From: JBMNKL01 sp050952225
Lineage (GTDB): Bacteria; Bacillota; Clostridia; Acetivibrionales; DTU013
DNA length: 64,000 bases
Assembly (NCBI GenBank): GCA_050952225.1
Contig: JBMNKL010000001.1
Location: forward strand, 310,001-374,000
Direction of reading: 5' to 3'
Shown: in pieces, positions 1 through 8,367 of the stretch
Layout of the letters: each line of letters begins with the position of its first letter
Numbering within the stretch: position 1 is the stretch's first letter
The notes under the pieces: model-generated
Database searches by the model: none
What the model was told of the DNA's origin: nothing
What the model saw: only the letters and a program-made list of their open reading frames with translations
Made by a program: the position numbers and the translations under genes

Positions 1-1
1 G

Positions 2-118
2 TCCGAAGCCGCCGACAGGCTGGCAAAACCCCGGGCATGCGAAGACATTATGGCTCTTGTAAAAACGCTAGTAAAAACGGAACCCGAAGTCTTGTGCGTC
101 AGCCGTTCGTTTCGTTAA
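2..118 (+). CDS. 3' end of an unidentified gene entering from the left edge (partial)
   Basis: Frame 2 is open from the window edge for 38 codons and ends at TAA (116-118). The peptide is amphipathic and hydrophilic, with alternating hydrophobic and charged residues, as at the helical C-terminus of an enzyme such as a glycosyltransferase. Too little is present to name a family. It would converge on the lipoprotein gene on the other strand and overlap its last codons by 20 bases. It could equally be a chance open frame. Confidence 0.35.
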   Translation, partial: SEAADRLAKPRACEDIMALVKTLVKTEPEVLCVSRSFR

Positions 119-1106
119 AGATACGCCTTGCCGCTATAACTATTCCTTCTTCGTTTTCCCTGTTGATTTCCCCTATTTTAACGTAACCGATTTTTCTGCC
201 GGCATATATGTAGTTACCATCGCCGATGCATATCCCTGCGCAGGTAGCTGTTTCAGATTCGCCTTCACCGGTGCCGGCTATGAATACAAGGTCTCCTGCC
301 TTTGCATACTCCGGCTTTATCTCGATCCCGCTTGAGAACTGGCCGGTGAGTGTCCTGGGCAAATTTATCCCGTTTATCCGCGCACAGATGTATATAAGAC
401 CGGGAGCGTCTATTCCCATGTAGGACACTCCGTTCAGAAGAAAGCTTGCTCCCTTCATCCTAAGCGCTGTTGCCGCAAAATCGTCCGCATTTGTCACCGG
501 GATCAATTCACCGGGCCTTACGTGTATGATTCCGCTTCCCCTGAACCATCCGGTTTTATTGCCGGGAAGGAATACCTCGTAAGCATCATTATAGCTGTTA
601 AACGCGTAAAACTCTGAACCCATGGGTGCAACTGCAATCGTAACGCCTCCCGAATGGTCGGAATAAATACTTTTCTCCCTGCTTGTAACAATAATCCTGT
701 GCGTATATGCCCTGCCGTATATGCTGGAAACATCCCTGTCGATATGCTTTGTTTTCATCCATCCGTGGCAACCGTCAACTGTCGTTACTTCAGACCAGCC
801 GCCCTCGCTTTGGCGGACGCTGACCGGCTGGTTATACAGGGCCTGTGTTATGCGTTGTGATTTCACATCGGGAGCGGCATAGACATCGGAGACGCTGACC
901 CTGATAACGCCTGCATTTTCATCCATGGGTATACCATATATGTAATCCACGGTTTTTCCGTCTTGCACGGTATCGCCATCTATCGCCGACGTTTCCGTCG
1001 CCTTGCTCCCGCACCCTGAAACAGACGCAAAAATAAAGGCAGCGGCTGCCAATAACAGTATTGCATTTATGCACCTATGGTATGTATTTCTTATCAATTG
1101 TTTCAT
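99..1106 (-). CDS. Lipoprotein with SH3-like domains and a degenerate NlpC/P60 domain
   Basis: The start was set at ATG 1106 (335 aa), because a basic N-terminus, a hydrophobic stretch (about 14-29) and a lipobox SVSGC (Cys32) follow directly; the longer open frame adds an implausible charged leader. Residues about 65-195 look like two bacterial SH3-type repeats. Residues about 205-330 match an NlpC/P60 (C40) peptidase fold. The usual catalytic D-C-S-G motif reads D-A-P-G (233-236), and the usual catalytic His (HVGI-type motif) reads C-A-G-I from Cys289. The domain is therefore probably inactive and may bind peptidoglycan instead of cutting it. The protein should be membrane-anchored on the outside of the cell. 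The gene lies 71 bp downstream of acpS on the same strand and is probably last in that run. Confidence 0.75.
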   Translation of the reverse strand: MKQLIRNTYHRCINAILLLAAAAFIFASVSGCGSKATETSAIDGDTVQDGKTVDYIYGIPMDENAGVIRVSVSDVYAAPDVKSQRITQALYNQPVSVRQSEGGWSEVTTVDGCHGWMKTKHIDRDVSSIYGRAYTHRIIVTSREKSIYSDHSGGVTIAVAPMGSEFYAFNSYNDAYEVFLPGNKTGWFRGSGIIHVRPGELIPVTNADDFAATALRMKGASFLLNGVSYMGIDAPGLIYICARINGINLPRTLTGQFSSGIEIKPEYAKAGDLVFIAGTGEGESETATCAGICIGDGNYIYAGRKIGYVKIGEINRENEEGIVIAARRIFNETNG

Positions 1107-1177
1107 TTTCCGGCCCGCCAAATCATTCCCAACCCCGTATATTTCCTTTGCTATCCGTGTTTCCGGCCTGACTTCCT

Positions 1178-1555
1178 CTACGTTTCTATCACAGTGAACG
1201 CGATGGCAAACTCTTCGCAATGCGAAAGGCTTATATCTATACTCTTGCCGCCGATAATGTCAAATTTTTTCCTGGCATTCCCCGACAGTACCACGTATGG
1301 CTTGCCCTTATCATTATTAAGTATTTCCACCTGCCTCCAGTCCAGGCCGTCAGCCATGCCTGTCCCAAATGCTTTCAGCACCGCTTCCTTGGCCGCGAAC
1401 CTGGCGGCGTAGCTTTCATATTTCGCCCTGTTTCTCTTTTCGCAATAGTCTATTTCGCCTTTTGTAAATACCCTGTCCCTGAAGCTTTCAAGACCGTTGA
1501 TAGACTTTTTAAGCCTTTCTATTTCTACAATATCAACACCGCAGAATATAGCCAT
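1178..1555 (-). CDS. acpS: Holo-[acyl-carrier-protein] synthase
   Basis: This 125 aa protein has the normal AcpS length. It shows the N-terminal motif GVDIVEI with the metal-binding Asp8, and the RFAAKEAVLKAFGTG signature with Glu57. AcpS moves 4'-phosphopantetheine from CoA to the serine of acyl carrier protein in the cytoplasm, which fatty-acid synthesis requires. The start at ATG 1555 is preceded by a GGGAGGAAAT ribosome-binding site. It sits 38 bp downstream of the membrane coiled-coil gene and upstream of the lipoprotein gene, so it is probably co-transcribed with the PspA/AAA+ run. Confidence 0.95.
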   Translation of the reverse strand: MAIFCGVDIVEIERLKKSINGLESFRDRVFTKGEIDYCEKRNRAKYESYAARFAAKEAVLKAFGTGMADGLDWRQVEILNNDKGKPYVVLSGNARKKFDIIGGKSIDISLSHCEEFAIAFTVIET

Positions 1556-1593
1556 ATTTCCTCCCTGGGGCCTCCTGCATCCAACCCCCGCAT

Positions 1594-2409
1594 TTAGCTC
1601 CTCAGCTTGCTCCTCCGCCTGCTTTCCAGGACGGTATCCAGCGCTTCGGCCTCATTTACCGCCGTTTCAAGCTGCTCAAGCATATCCTCGTTTTCAACGC
1701 TTGATATGATCCTGTGCTTGAACATATTTACGGTGCTTTCCATGTAATCCAGCTTTGCCCCGATTCTCTCCAGTTCCCTCTTTTCCTCTTTAAGTCTTAG
1801 TATGAATTTTTCGTCCATTTCGATAATTTTTCTCAAATCCTCGGCCATGCGTTCATCCTTGGCAAAACTTAATCTCCTTTTGTTATTATTTATCCTGTTG
1901 GTCACTGCGCCTACATCCACACCGCTTAGCTCCCTGTTCCTGATGCAGAAATTGTTCAGAAGCTTAAGGTAAGCAATGACCAGGTTAAGTGTCTGTTCCG
2001 TTATTTTTTCTTTCAGGTAGCTATGTTCTCCGGAAAAAAAGGAATTGACTATATCGCTTTTATCTTCCATTACTTTTCTGAGTTTTTTCATGTATGTATT
2101 GTTGGTATTCCTGCGCGCTTCGCTTGCCAGCCGGTTTGCCAGGCGGTTCAGCTCATGGATGCCCCTGAGTTTTTCTTTACGGCTAAAATCCTCATGAAAC
2201 TGCTTGCTTAACAGGGTCTGAAATACGGACACCGCATAAACGGCGACACTTCCCGTTATAGTAATGAAACTCGGCAACGCATAGCCATAGCCCAGTGCTC
2301 TCGGCAACGCGCCCGGGTCGCTTAGGAGGGAGGCCAGGATTAATGCACCGGCCAATATGGCAATATTTCTTATTTTAAATAGCGCACTTAATACCATTCT
2401 TGTTTTCAT
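1594..2409 (-). CDS. Membrane-anchored coiled-coil protein of unknown function
   Basis: This 271 aa protein has two N-terminal hydrophobic segments (about 12-30 and 46-66) and then a long charged region rich in Glu, Lys, Arg and Leu (about 70-265) that should form coiled coil. No catalytic motif was recognised. It follows pspA by 84 bp on the same strand and lies in the same run as the AAA+ ATPase gene, so a part in the same membrane-stress or remodelling function is a reasonable inference. The ribosome-binding site before ATG 2409 is weak. No named family could be assigned. Confidence 0.7.
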   Translation of the reverse strand: MKTRMVLSALFKIRNIAILAGALILASLLSDPGALPRALGYGYALPSFITITGSVAVYAVSVFQTLLSKQFHEDFSRKEKLRGIHELNRLANRLASEARRNTNNTYMKKLRKVMEDKSDIVNSFFSGEHSYLKEKITEQTLNLVIAYLKLLNNFCIRNRELSGVDVGAVTNRINNNKRRLSFAKDERMAEDLRKIIEMDEKFILRLKEEKRELERIGAKLDYMESTVNMFKHRIISSVENEDMLEQLETAVNEAEALDTVLESRRRSKLRS

Positions 2410-2493
2410 ACAGGTTAACCGCCTATTCTGCCGTGAAAAACCAGCCGGTCAGTATAGCAGGCCTTCCACGTTACTTCTCCGTATAGCCCGGCT

Positions 2494-3222
2494 TCACTGA
2501 GTAGCCTTGTTTTCAACCTTTTCTTTTACCTCAAAGCCCTGCTCGCTGCTAAGCATGGCTTCCGCCCTGGCTTTTGCCCTTTCTCTCGCGGAATTCATGT
2601 CAAGCCTCTTAAGCTTAAGGTCCAGGTTGGTGTCTCCGAGCGATTCTACCGCGTTTGCGCGGGCCGTCTTCCTGTTGACCATTTCCCTTGCCCTTTCCAT
2701 GCTCTCATTCACCTGCCCGACCCTGCTGCTCTTGGACGTATATCTCGCATTGACGGCATTGATATTTTCCCTTAGCCGGGCCATCTTCGCCTGGGATTTC
2801 AAGGTCCTCAATTCGTTAAGCTTGGCAGACATCTCAGACTCGAAAATCTTGTAGTCTTCCCTTATCTTCGATACCTCTGCCATTGCAGTATCATATGTCG
2901 CCTTGTGGGTTTCATAGGTGGCCTGGTATTCTTCCTCCTGCATAAGCAGTTCTATGAGCAGTTCACGGTCGCCTTGCTTCTGCGCCGCCTCCACCCGTGA
3001 TTTGACCGCGGCAAGATTCTTTTCCGCGTTCATCATCTCAATCTTTATCATTTCCGCATTTGTTTGAATTTCAAGGATTTGCTGCTCAGCCTCTTTTCTC
3101 GCCTTTTCAATCTGCATCTTGATGTCTTCAAAAAGCAGCTCAGGATTGCTTTCTTCGATTCCGCCCAGCAGGCGTCCGAAGAACCCTCTTATCAATGCTC
3201 CCAGTCTGCTGAAAAAACCCAT
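2494..3222 (-). CDS. pspA: PspA/IM30 (ESCRT-III-like) family protein
   Basis: This 242 aa protein starts with an amphipathic helix (MGFFSRLGALIRGFFGRLL), followed by long Glu/Lys/Arg/Ala-rich helices throughout, as in PspA, LiaH and Vipp1. This family belongs to the ESCRT-III superfamily; its members bind stressed membranes on the inner face and polymerise into scaffolds. The ATG at 3222 has a strong GGGGAGG ribosome-binding site. It lies 120 bp after the AAA+ ATPase gene and ahead of a membrane coiled-coil gene. No PspBC or LiaRS-type regulator is visible nearby, so regulation is unknown. The C-terminus (about 215-242) is short and charged. Confidence 0.9.
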   Translation of the reverse strand: MGFFSRLGALIRGFFGRLLGGIEESNPELLFEDIKMQIEKARKEAEQQILEIQTNAEMIKIEMMNAEKNLAAVKSRVEAAQKQGDRELLIELLMQEEEYQATYETHKATYDTAMAEVSKIREDYKIFESEMSAKLNELRTLKSQAKMARLRENINAVNARYTSKSSRVGQVNESMERAREMVNRKTARANAVESLGDTNLDLKLKRLDMNSARERAKARAEAMLSSEQGFEVKEKVENKATQ

Positions 3223-3342
3223 AATAAAGCCTCCCCGTTTATATTTTGGTACTCTCAGTCAGTTTTTGTATATAATTAATTTATAATAAATCGATAACAA
3301 TGTAAAGCGCATTAATGCCTTCATAAAACGTAAAAGCCACAC

Positions 3343-4977
3343 TTATCTCTCAACGGACAGGTTTTTCTTATCGAGAAGCCCTTTATATTTTTCGGGCAAC
3401 AGGTCCTTGTCATCGCATTCCTCTATTGCCAGCATCGTCATGAACTGGACCTGCTGCGTGCTCGGACGGCACCTTTTGATAGCCTCGCTCATAATTTCCG
3501 CGGTAAGCATTTCGCCGTTATTATCGTCCTCGCTTGCCAGTTCGTAGGCTTTACGGACTACCGTTTCTATTTCGGCGCCTGTATAGTTTTCAGTCTCAGC
3601 CGAAAAAATAGTAAAGTCCTCAACATCCGTCTGAAATCCGTATTTTTTTATTATTATTTTAAATATTTCCGCTCTCTCTTTTTCATCCGGCAGAAGTATC
3701 GGGATCTTCTTGTCAAACCTGCCTGCCCTCTTCAAAGCCGGATCAATAAGGTCCGGCCTGTTGGTCGCGGCAATAAAAATAACTTTACCCCTATTATTAG
3801 TATTGCCGGTAAACTGTAAAAATTCACTGAAAATATTCCTGCTGACACCGCTGTCCCCGCTTTCTCCCCTGCGAAAAGCCGTATCGATCTCATCGACAAA
3901 CACGATAACGGGATGTTGTGATTGTGCGCCCAGCAGGCACTTCTTGAAATTCTTTTCGCTCTCTCCCACGTACTGTCCGAGAATCCTTGACATATCTATC
4001 TTGACGCAGTTGAAACCACTGGTCTTTGCCAGCGCATTTACAAGCAGCGTTTTACCCGTGCCTGACGGCCCGCAAAGCAGAATCCCCATCGGGACCCTCC
4101 GGAGATCACCTTTCTTTATGGGCTTGACAACATTCTTAAGCAGGTACTCCTTTGCCTTTTCCATCCCGCCTATGTCCTCAAACCCTATTTCCGGGTATAT
4201 AAATTCCAGGACATCCCCATACTCCTTCTGGAGCACCGAATGCTTTTTTTCCTTGATAAATTCAAAGCTTATGGGTATGTCCTCCGCTTCCGACTTAAGC
4301 TTTATATCTTTGATGGATTTCTTGCTGAGCCCTGAAGACAATTTCGCAAATTCGTCAATAGTTATATCCGTCTTCACCTTGTCGTCTTTCAGCAGGTATT
4401 CGATGTATTTCCTGCGTTCTTCCTCACCGGGGAGGCTCACAAATATAGGTTCTATCCTGTACGAGGATTTCAGCACTTCACGGCTGACGTCCGCCAGGTT
4501 GTCGGCCAGCATCAGGATCGTGCTCCCGACGGATGAAATCCTGGCATTTACGGACCACTCGCAAATCCATATTAACGCGATCCTTTCCTCCAGTGTCATG
4601 CCGGCTATGTCTCCCGCCGGTATGATCTTTTCCACGTAGTCGATAAAAAGCGCCATCTTCGTGTTCTTAAGCGCCTTGTCTATATGCGGGAAAATGCGGG
4701 ACGGCATGGCATTCATCAGGTTTACGGCCTCGTTGGAAGTTATGATGTTAAACTCCTTTTCCATACCGTCGTCAAGGAAGGTCAGCCCCCTCGATATGTC
4801 ATAGAAAGCGACAATGCCAAAGTTTCTCGGCTTGATGAATTCATCATAAATATACCTGTCCATGTACCTGTAATTATCCACCAGGTCCCTGACATTGAAA
4901 TGGAAAAGGAATTCATGTGAAATGCCGGATTTATACTTTTTTAAAAAACTATCAAACCAGAATTCCCCGGTATTCAT
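3343..4977 (-). CDS. AAA+ ATPase with a degenerate N-terminal AAA-like half (Cdc48/Vps4-like C-terminal module)
   Basis: This 544 aa protein has a C-terminal AAA+ module (about 262-520): Walker A GPSGTGKT (303-310), Walker B VFVDEID (359-365), sensor-1 ATN (404-406) and the RAGRFD arginine-finger region (417-422). The N-terminal half (about 30-230) has the spacing of a second AAA module and a Walker-B-like ALFIDYVEK (109-117) but no Walker A, so it probably does not hydrolyse ATP. No protease domain or membrane segment is seen. Such ATPases remodel or unfold protein assemblies. Its position directly upstream of pspA suggests it acts on PspA polymers, as Vps4 does on ESCRT-III; that is inference. 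The ATG at 4977 has a good GGAGG site. Confidence 0.85.
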   Translation of the reverse strand: MNTGEFWFDSFLKKYKSGISHEFLFHFNVRDLVDNYRYMDRYIYDEFIKPRNFGIVAFYDISRGLTFLDDGMEKEFNIITSNEAVNLMNAMPSRIFPHIDKALKNTKMALFIDYVEKIIPAGDIAGMTLEERIALIWICEWSVNARISSVGSTILMLADNLADVSREVLKSSYRIEPIFVSLPGEEERRKYIEYLLKDDKVKTDITIDEFAKLSSGLSKKSIKDIKLKSEAEDIPISFEFIKEKKHSVLQKEYGDVLEFIYPEIGFEDIGGMEKAKEYLLKNVVKPIKKGDLRRVPMGILLCGPSGTGKTLLVNALAKTSGFNCVKIDMSRILGQYVGESEKNFKKCLLGAQSQHPVIVFVDEIDTAFRRGESGDSGVSRNIFSEFLQFTGNTNNRGKVIFIAATNRPDLIDPALKRAGRFDKKIPILLPDEKERAEIFKIIIKKYGFQTDVEDFTIFSAETENYTGAEIETVVRKAYELASEDDNNGEMLTAEIMSEAIKRCRPSTQQVQFMTMLAIEECDDKDLLPEKYKGLLDKKNLSVER

Positions 4978-5157
4978 TAAAATCCTCCGTTTCTTTCCGA
5001 TTCATCGCGTGTTCCTCCCGGCAGCGCTTCAATGAGGCCGGACGAAGCTATGCAATAAATTATACGGGTTTTCCCGAATAATTGTTTGACATTATAAATC
5101 TTTTCTTAAAAAAAGCAAATAATACAAGTAATCTAAAACTCGTGCCGGAGGTATCAT

Positions 5158-5364
5158 ATGGAAACTGTATTCAACGTGCCGTCAATCTCCTGCAGCATAT
5201 GCGCAAACCGTATCAGAAGCGGTCTGGGCGGTATGGAGGGAATAGAAAGTGTTGATATAAATCTGAAAGAACAAACCGTAAAAGTACTTTACAACCCCGA
5301 TATAAGGCAGCCCGGGGATATACAGAGCAAAATCGAGGAGATGGGCTATGAGATAGTTCAATAG
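5158..5364 (+). CDS. Heavy-metal-associated (HMA) domain protein, CopZ-like
   Basis: This 68 aa single-domain protein has the HMA fold pattern: the metal-binding C-S-I-C at 12-15, then alternating helices and strands and the typical ending EMGYEIV. Such small cytoplasmic proteins carry Cu(I) or similar soft metals to a P-type ATPase or regulator. No metal ATPase gene lies nearby, so the partner is unknown. The gene is monocistronic, divergent from the AAA+ gene, with a GGAGG site before ATG 5158. It is one of few plus-strand genes on this arm. Confidence 0.88.
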   Translation: METVFNVPSISCSICANRIRSGLGGMEGIESVDINLKEQTVKVLYNPDIRQPGDIQSKIEEMGYEIVQ

Positions 5365-5405
5365 CCCGAATTCCCGGGCATTCCCTCCGGGTTACGCCCC
5401 CTGGG

Positions 5406-6080
5406 TTACTTTATCTTAATGGACCTTATTATCGACTCTTCCTGCTTCTTTATATGCTCCTGGGCAAATTTCATAGCCGCTTCGGGATCTCTTCGGGAAA
5501 TAGCGTCGCATATCTCCGTATGCTCTTTTACAAGCTCCTCGGAACTGCTGTAATCTTTTATATATATCACCCTGTATCTTTGCACCTGTTCCCTCAGATT
5601 GTTCGATATCTGGATCAGCTTGTTGTTTCTTGACGAACGGTAAATCACATCATGAAACTCCACGTCCTTCTTTATGGACCCTTGCAGGTTGTTCCTCTCC
5701 ACGCAAACGATAAACTGGGCAAGAACATTCTTTAATTCCTTTTTTTCGCTGTCGGTTATGCGCAACGCGGACAAGGAAGACGCAAGCCCGTCAAGAGTAG
5801 CCCGCACTTCGAGGACATCCATGATTTCCTTCTCCGAGAGGTGCGCCACCCGGGCGCCCTTCCTGGGCAGCATTTCAACAAGGCCTTCCAGCTCCAGCTT
5901 CCTGATCGCCTCCCTTACCGGCGTCCTGCTGACGCCCATCTTTTCGGCCAGCTGCACCTCCATCAGCCTTTCTCCCGGCTTCAGTTCCCCGGCAATGATA
6001 GCTTCCCTGAGCGTGTCAAATATGATTTCGCGTAAAGGCTTGTAGTCGGTAAAATTTGCTCTTGTCCATTTCCCGCCCAT
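5406..6080 (-). CDS. GntR family (FadR/FCD-type) transcriptional regulator
   Basis: The N-terminal winged helix-turn-helix (about 15-75) contains the GntR signature: LAEKMGVSRTPVREAIRKL followed by a wing. The C-terminal FCD ligand-binding domain (about 90-215) has the spaced acidic and His residues (EFHD, KEHTEI, QEHI) that bind a metal or organic acid ligand in this family. The start is uncertain. ATG 6080 gives the usual N-terminus (224 aa), but an AAGGAG site also sits just before an ATG at 6092. It lies 75 bp downstream of ispE on the same strand, a neighbourhood common in clostridial genomes. The target genes are unknown. Confidence 0.88.
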   Translation of the reverse strand: MGGKWTRANFTDYKPLREIIFDTLREAIIAGELKPGERLMEVQLAEKMGVSRTPVREAIRKLELEGLVEMLPRKGARVAHLSEKEIMDVLEVRATLDGLASSLSALRITDSEKKELKNVLAQFIVCVERNNLQGSIKKDVEFHDVIYRSSRNNKLIQISNNLREQVQRYRVIYIKDYSSSEELVKEHTEICDAISRRDPEAAMKFAQEHIKKQEESIIRSIKIK

Positions 6081-6155
6081 ATTATTTAACATCTCCTTCG
6101 CATAATATATCATTTGTCTTGCCGTATTCGTGATGTCGCTGTCACGGTCGGCCGT

Positions 6156-7028
6156 TTACATGCCACCGGTTGTCCTTGTCTTAAAGCATTCCCATGCGGT
6201 TTCTGAAGAGAGTTTTTCATAAGCCGCGGACGCCGTAATACTATCTTTAAATAAACCAAACACTGCAGGGCCGCTCCCGCTCATCACGCTTCCCAGGGCA
6301 CCGGCCGCCATTAACCTTTTTTTTGCCTCGCCAACTACAGGATACTCCGGTATGGTAACATGCTCCAGCACATTCTTCATATGTTTTGCAACCAGCCCGA
6401 CATCCCTTTTCTTCAGCGCTTCTGTCAACAGTGGCGTATCAGGCCTGCCACCCCTGGGGATATCCTGTAATTTAAGTCTTTCAAATACATTTGCCGTCAG
6501 GACTTTTACTTTTGGCCTTACTATCACAACATCCACACCGCTGAATTCCGGAAGCGGCGTCAATATTTCCCCTATCCCCCCGGCAAGCATTGTTCCTCCG
6601 GCTACACAGTAGGGTACATCCGCACCTAAATATTTCCCTATTTTTCTCAACCCGGCATTATCCAGCCCCAGGCTGAAAAGCTCGTTAAGCCCGCGCAATA
6701 CCGCCGCTGCGTCGGCGCTTCCCCCTGCAAGCCCGGCGGATAACGGGATTCTCTTTTCTATTGATATTTTCAGCCCTTTTCTGATGCCTGTGCTTCGCAT
6801 CAATATATCCGCAGCTTTCCAGGCCAGGTTCGACGAATCTACTGGCAAACCGGGCACGTTGCATTCCAGGTATATCTTTTCTCCCTTTATTTCCTCAATC
6901 CTTACCATGTCATGCAACTCGACCGTTTGCATCAACGTACTCAGCTCATGATACCCATCCTCCCTTTTCCCTGTTACGTCAAGGGAAAGATTGATTTTTG
7001 CATAAGCCGGCACCTCTAAAACCGCCAT
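6156..7028 (-). CDS. ispE: 4-diphosphocytidyl-2-C-methyl-D-erythritol kinase
   Basis: This 290 aa GHMP kinase shows AYAKINLSLDV near the N-terminus (catalytic Lys11), the glycine-rich ATP loop PLSAGLAGGSADAA (95-108) and LGADVPYC with the catalytic Asp. It phosphorylates the 2-hydroxyl of CDP-methylerythritol in the MEP isoprenoid pathway, in the cytoplasm. The ATG at 7028 is preceded by AGAGGT. It lies downstream of sipL, with a terminator between them, and upstream of the GntR gene. Length and motifs are normal, so it is probably functional. Confidence 0.95.
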   Translation of the reverse strand: MAVLEVPAYAKINLSLDVTGKREDGYHELSTLMQTVELHDMVRIEEIKGEKIYLECNVPGLPVDSSNLAWKAADILMRSTGIRKGLKISIEKRIPLSAGLAGGSADAAAVLRGLNELFSLGLDNAGLRKIGKYLGADVPYCVAGGTMLAGGIGEILTPLPEFSGVDVVIVRPKVKVLTANVFERLKLQDIPRGGRPDTPLLTEALKKRDVGLVAKHMKNVLEHVTIPEYPVVGEAKKRLMAAGALGSVMSGSGPAVFGLFKDSITASAAYEKLSSETAWECFKTRTTGGM

Positions 7029-7087
7029 TTTATACCTCTGTTGTTTTTACGTACATTATATACAAAAGACATGGCCATTACAATAAA

Positions 7088-7117
7088 AAGTGCCCGAAAA
7101 CATGATTTCAGGCACTT
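7088..7117 (-). terminator. Rho-independent terminator after sipL
   Basis: A 12-bp stem with one mismatch (7088-7099 with 7106-7117) and a 6-nt loop is followed on the minus strand by a short T run. It lies between the sipL stop (7150) and the ispE start (7028) and so separates the two transcripts. Confidence 0.7.
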
Positions 7118-7149
7118 GCTCTAATTACATAAAGCCTTGATAATACAAT

Positions 7150-8367
7150 TTATGTTTTCCTCAGGATTATAATTTGCTCTCCCGGGGCTATTTCCTTTTC
7201 GGCCAAATCATTATTCCTGACCAGTTCGTCAACCGTCGTGCAGTTTCTTTTTGCAATACTCCACAAGGTATCACCGGGCTGTACGAAATAGACGATGATG
7301 CCGGGCTGTTCTTCAAGCCTTTTTTCATCAAGAGGCTGTTCGGAAGCATCTGAGATGACGGGTAGGGATACCTGCCTGTTAAGCCGCGTGTTTATTCCGA
7401 TAACGAAACGGACTTCGACCTCTTTCGGGGAAACAATGCTGTAGCTTAAATGCTCGATATCCATTTCGACCCCCAGCCCCATCCCGGCTTCGGCGCCCTC
7501 CATGTTTACCGTCTGTTTAAATGGAATCTCCCTGCCGGCGCAGTAAACCGGCTGTTCCGCATTGTCAGCCAGGTAGAGTATGTTTGAAACTACAACGCCT
7601 TCCACCATAACACGGCCGTCGGAAATCTCGCTGCCCGACAGGGATAATCTCCCAAGAACATTAAAGAGCTCCAGGATGACAGGCGCGGCCTCATCAAGTT
7701 CAATAGTTTCCTTCAGTGTTACCTGGCTTTTATTTTCGGTCACCAGCTCCTCGAGCTTTAGTTCCTCCCTTTCAAGAATTACTCTCGAATATGGATTATA
7801 GGCATCCTCCACGATCTCCACGTTCTTTGCTCCGTAACACTCCGCAAAAATAACGAGGTTTACATCATACTTCAATTGGCGCAGTTCTCCGTCCTCATCC
7901 TCGACCGCTTCGGCAAGGATATCCCCCAGCTCGAAATCAATGTTGCAGTATGAATCCTCGTTTGCTCCGGGAATATCGATTAAATGATTGAACGGTATTT
8001 CATGTTCAACGAACTGTATGCTGCGTGTTTCATCATCGCTCACGTACAAGGTCGATATGTTCAGTTCACCGTTGGCGATAATTTTATTTTCCAGCGCCTT
8101 ATATTCTTTGGCGGCTATTTTTACATCGCTGCGTAAAATCTCCAGGACAGAAGGCTTTCCTGCCGGTATGTCAAGTATTTCGCCGACCGGGCATTCCATC
8201 CTGCAGTCTCCGATATATGAATTTACACTGATGGTGTTCCTTAACACCTGGATGTCGTCTGACCCTGTAAAATCCTGTGTTATGTACTGTTCCGACTGAT
8301 CGGTCACCCGTCCGTACAGGCTGATGATTGTTTTTACATTCACCTTTCTGCTATTTAGTAATTTCAT
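7150..8367 (-). CDS. sipL: SipL-like spore protein, C-terminal part (SPOCS/DUF3794 and LysM), after a frameshift
   Basis: This frame carries the rest of a SipL-like protein: SPOCS (DUF3794) repeats through most of its length and a C-terminal LysM domain (last about 48 residues, starting at VYFVQPGDTLWSIAK). In Bacillus and Clostridium, SipL or its counterpart links the spore coat ATPase SpoIVA to the forespore during coat or cortex assembly. Together with the upstream frame (8351-8713) the gene would encode about 520 aa, the family's normal length. The parts are separated by one extra base near 8351-8356, where CTAAAT would need to be CTAAT. The coordinate 8367 is an in-frame ATG overlapping the end of the first part; without the extra base it would be internal. 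Either the base is a sequence error or the two parts are made by coupled translation. Confidence 0.8.
   Translation of the reverse strand: MKLLNSRKVNVKTIISLYGRVTDQSEQYITQDFTGSDDIQVLRNTISVNSYIGDCRMECPVGEILDIPAGKPSVLEILRSDVKIAAKEYKALENKIIANGELNISTLYVSDDETRSIQFVEHEIPFNHLIDIPGANEDSYCNIDFELGDILAEAVEDEDGELRQLKYDVNLVIFAECYGAKNVEIVEDAYNPYSRVILEREELKLEELVTENKSQVTLKETIELDEAAPVILELFNVLGRLSLSGSEISDGRVMVEGVVVSNILYLADNAEQPVYCAGREIPFKQTVNMEGAEAGMGLGVEMDIEHLSYSIVSPKEVEVRFVIGINTRLNRQVSLPVISDASEQPLDEKRLEEQPGIIVYFVQPGDTLWSIAKRNCTTVDELVRNNDLAEKEIAPGEQIIILRKT

Noticed and set aside
1107..1220. Longer N-terminus for the lipoprotein gene
   Set aside because: It would place 38 charged residues before the signal peptide and overlap acpS; the inner ATG gives a normal lipoprotein signal.
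3710..4639. 309-codon open frame on the plus strand
   Set aside because: It is antisense to the AAA+ ATPase, whose Walker motifs are unmistakable.
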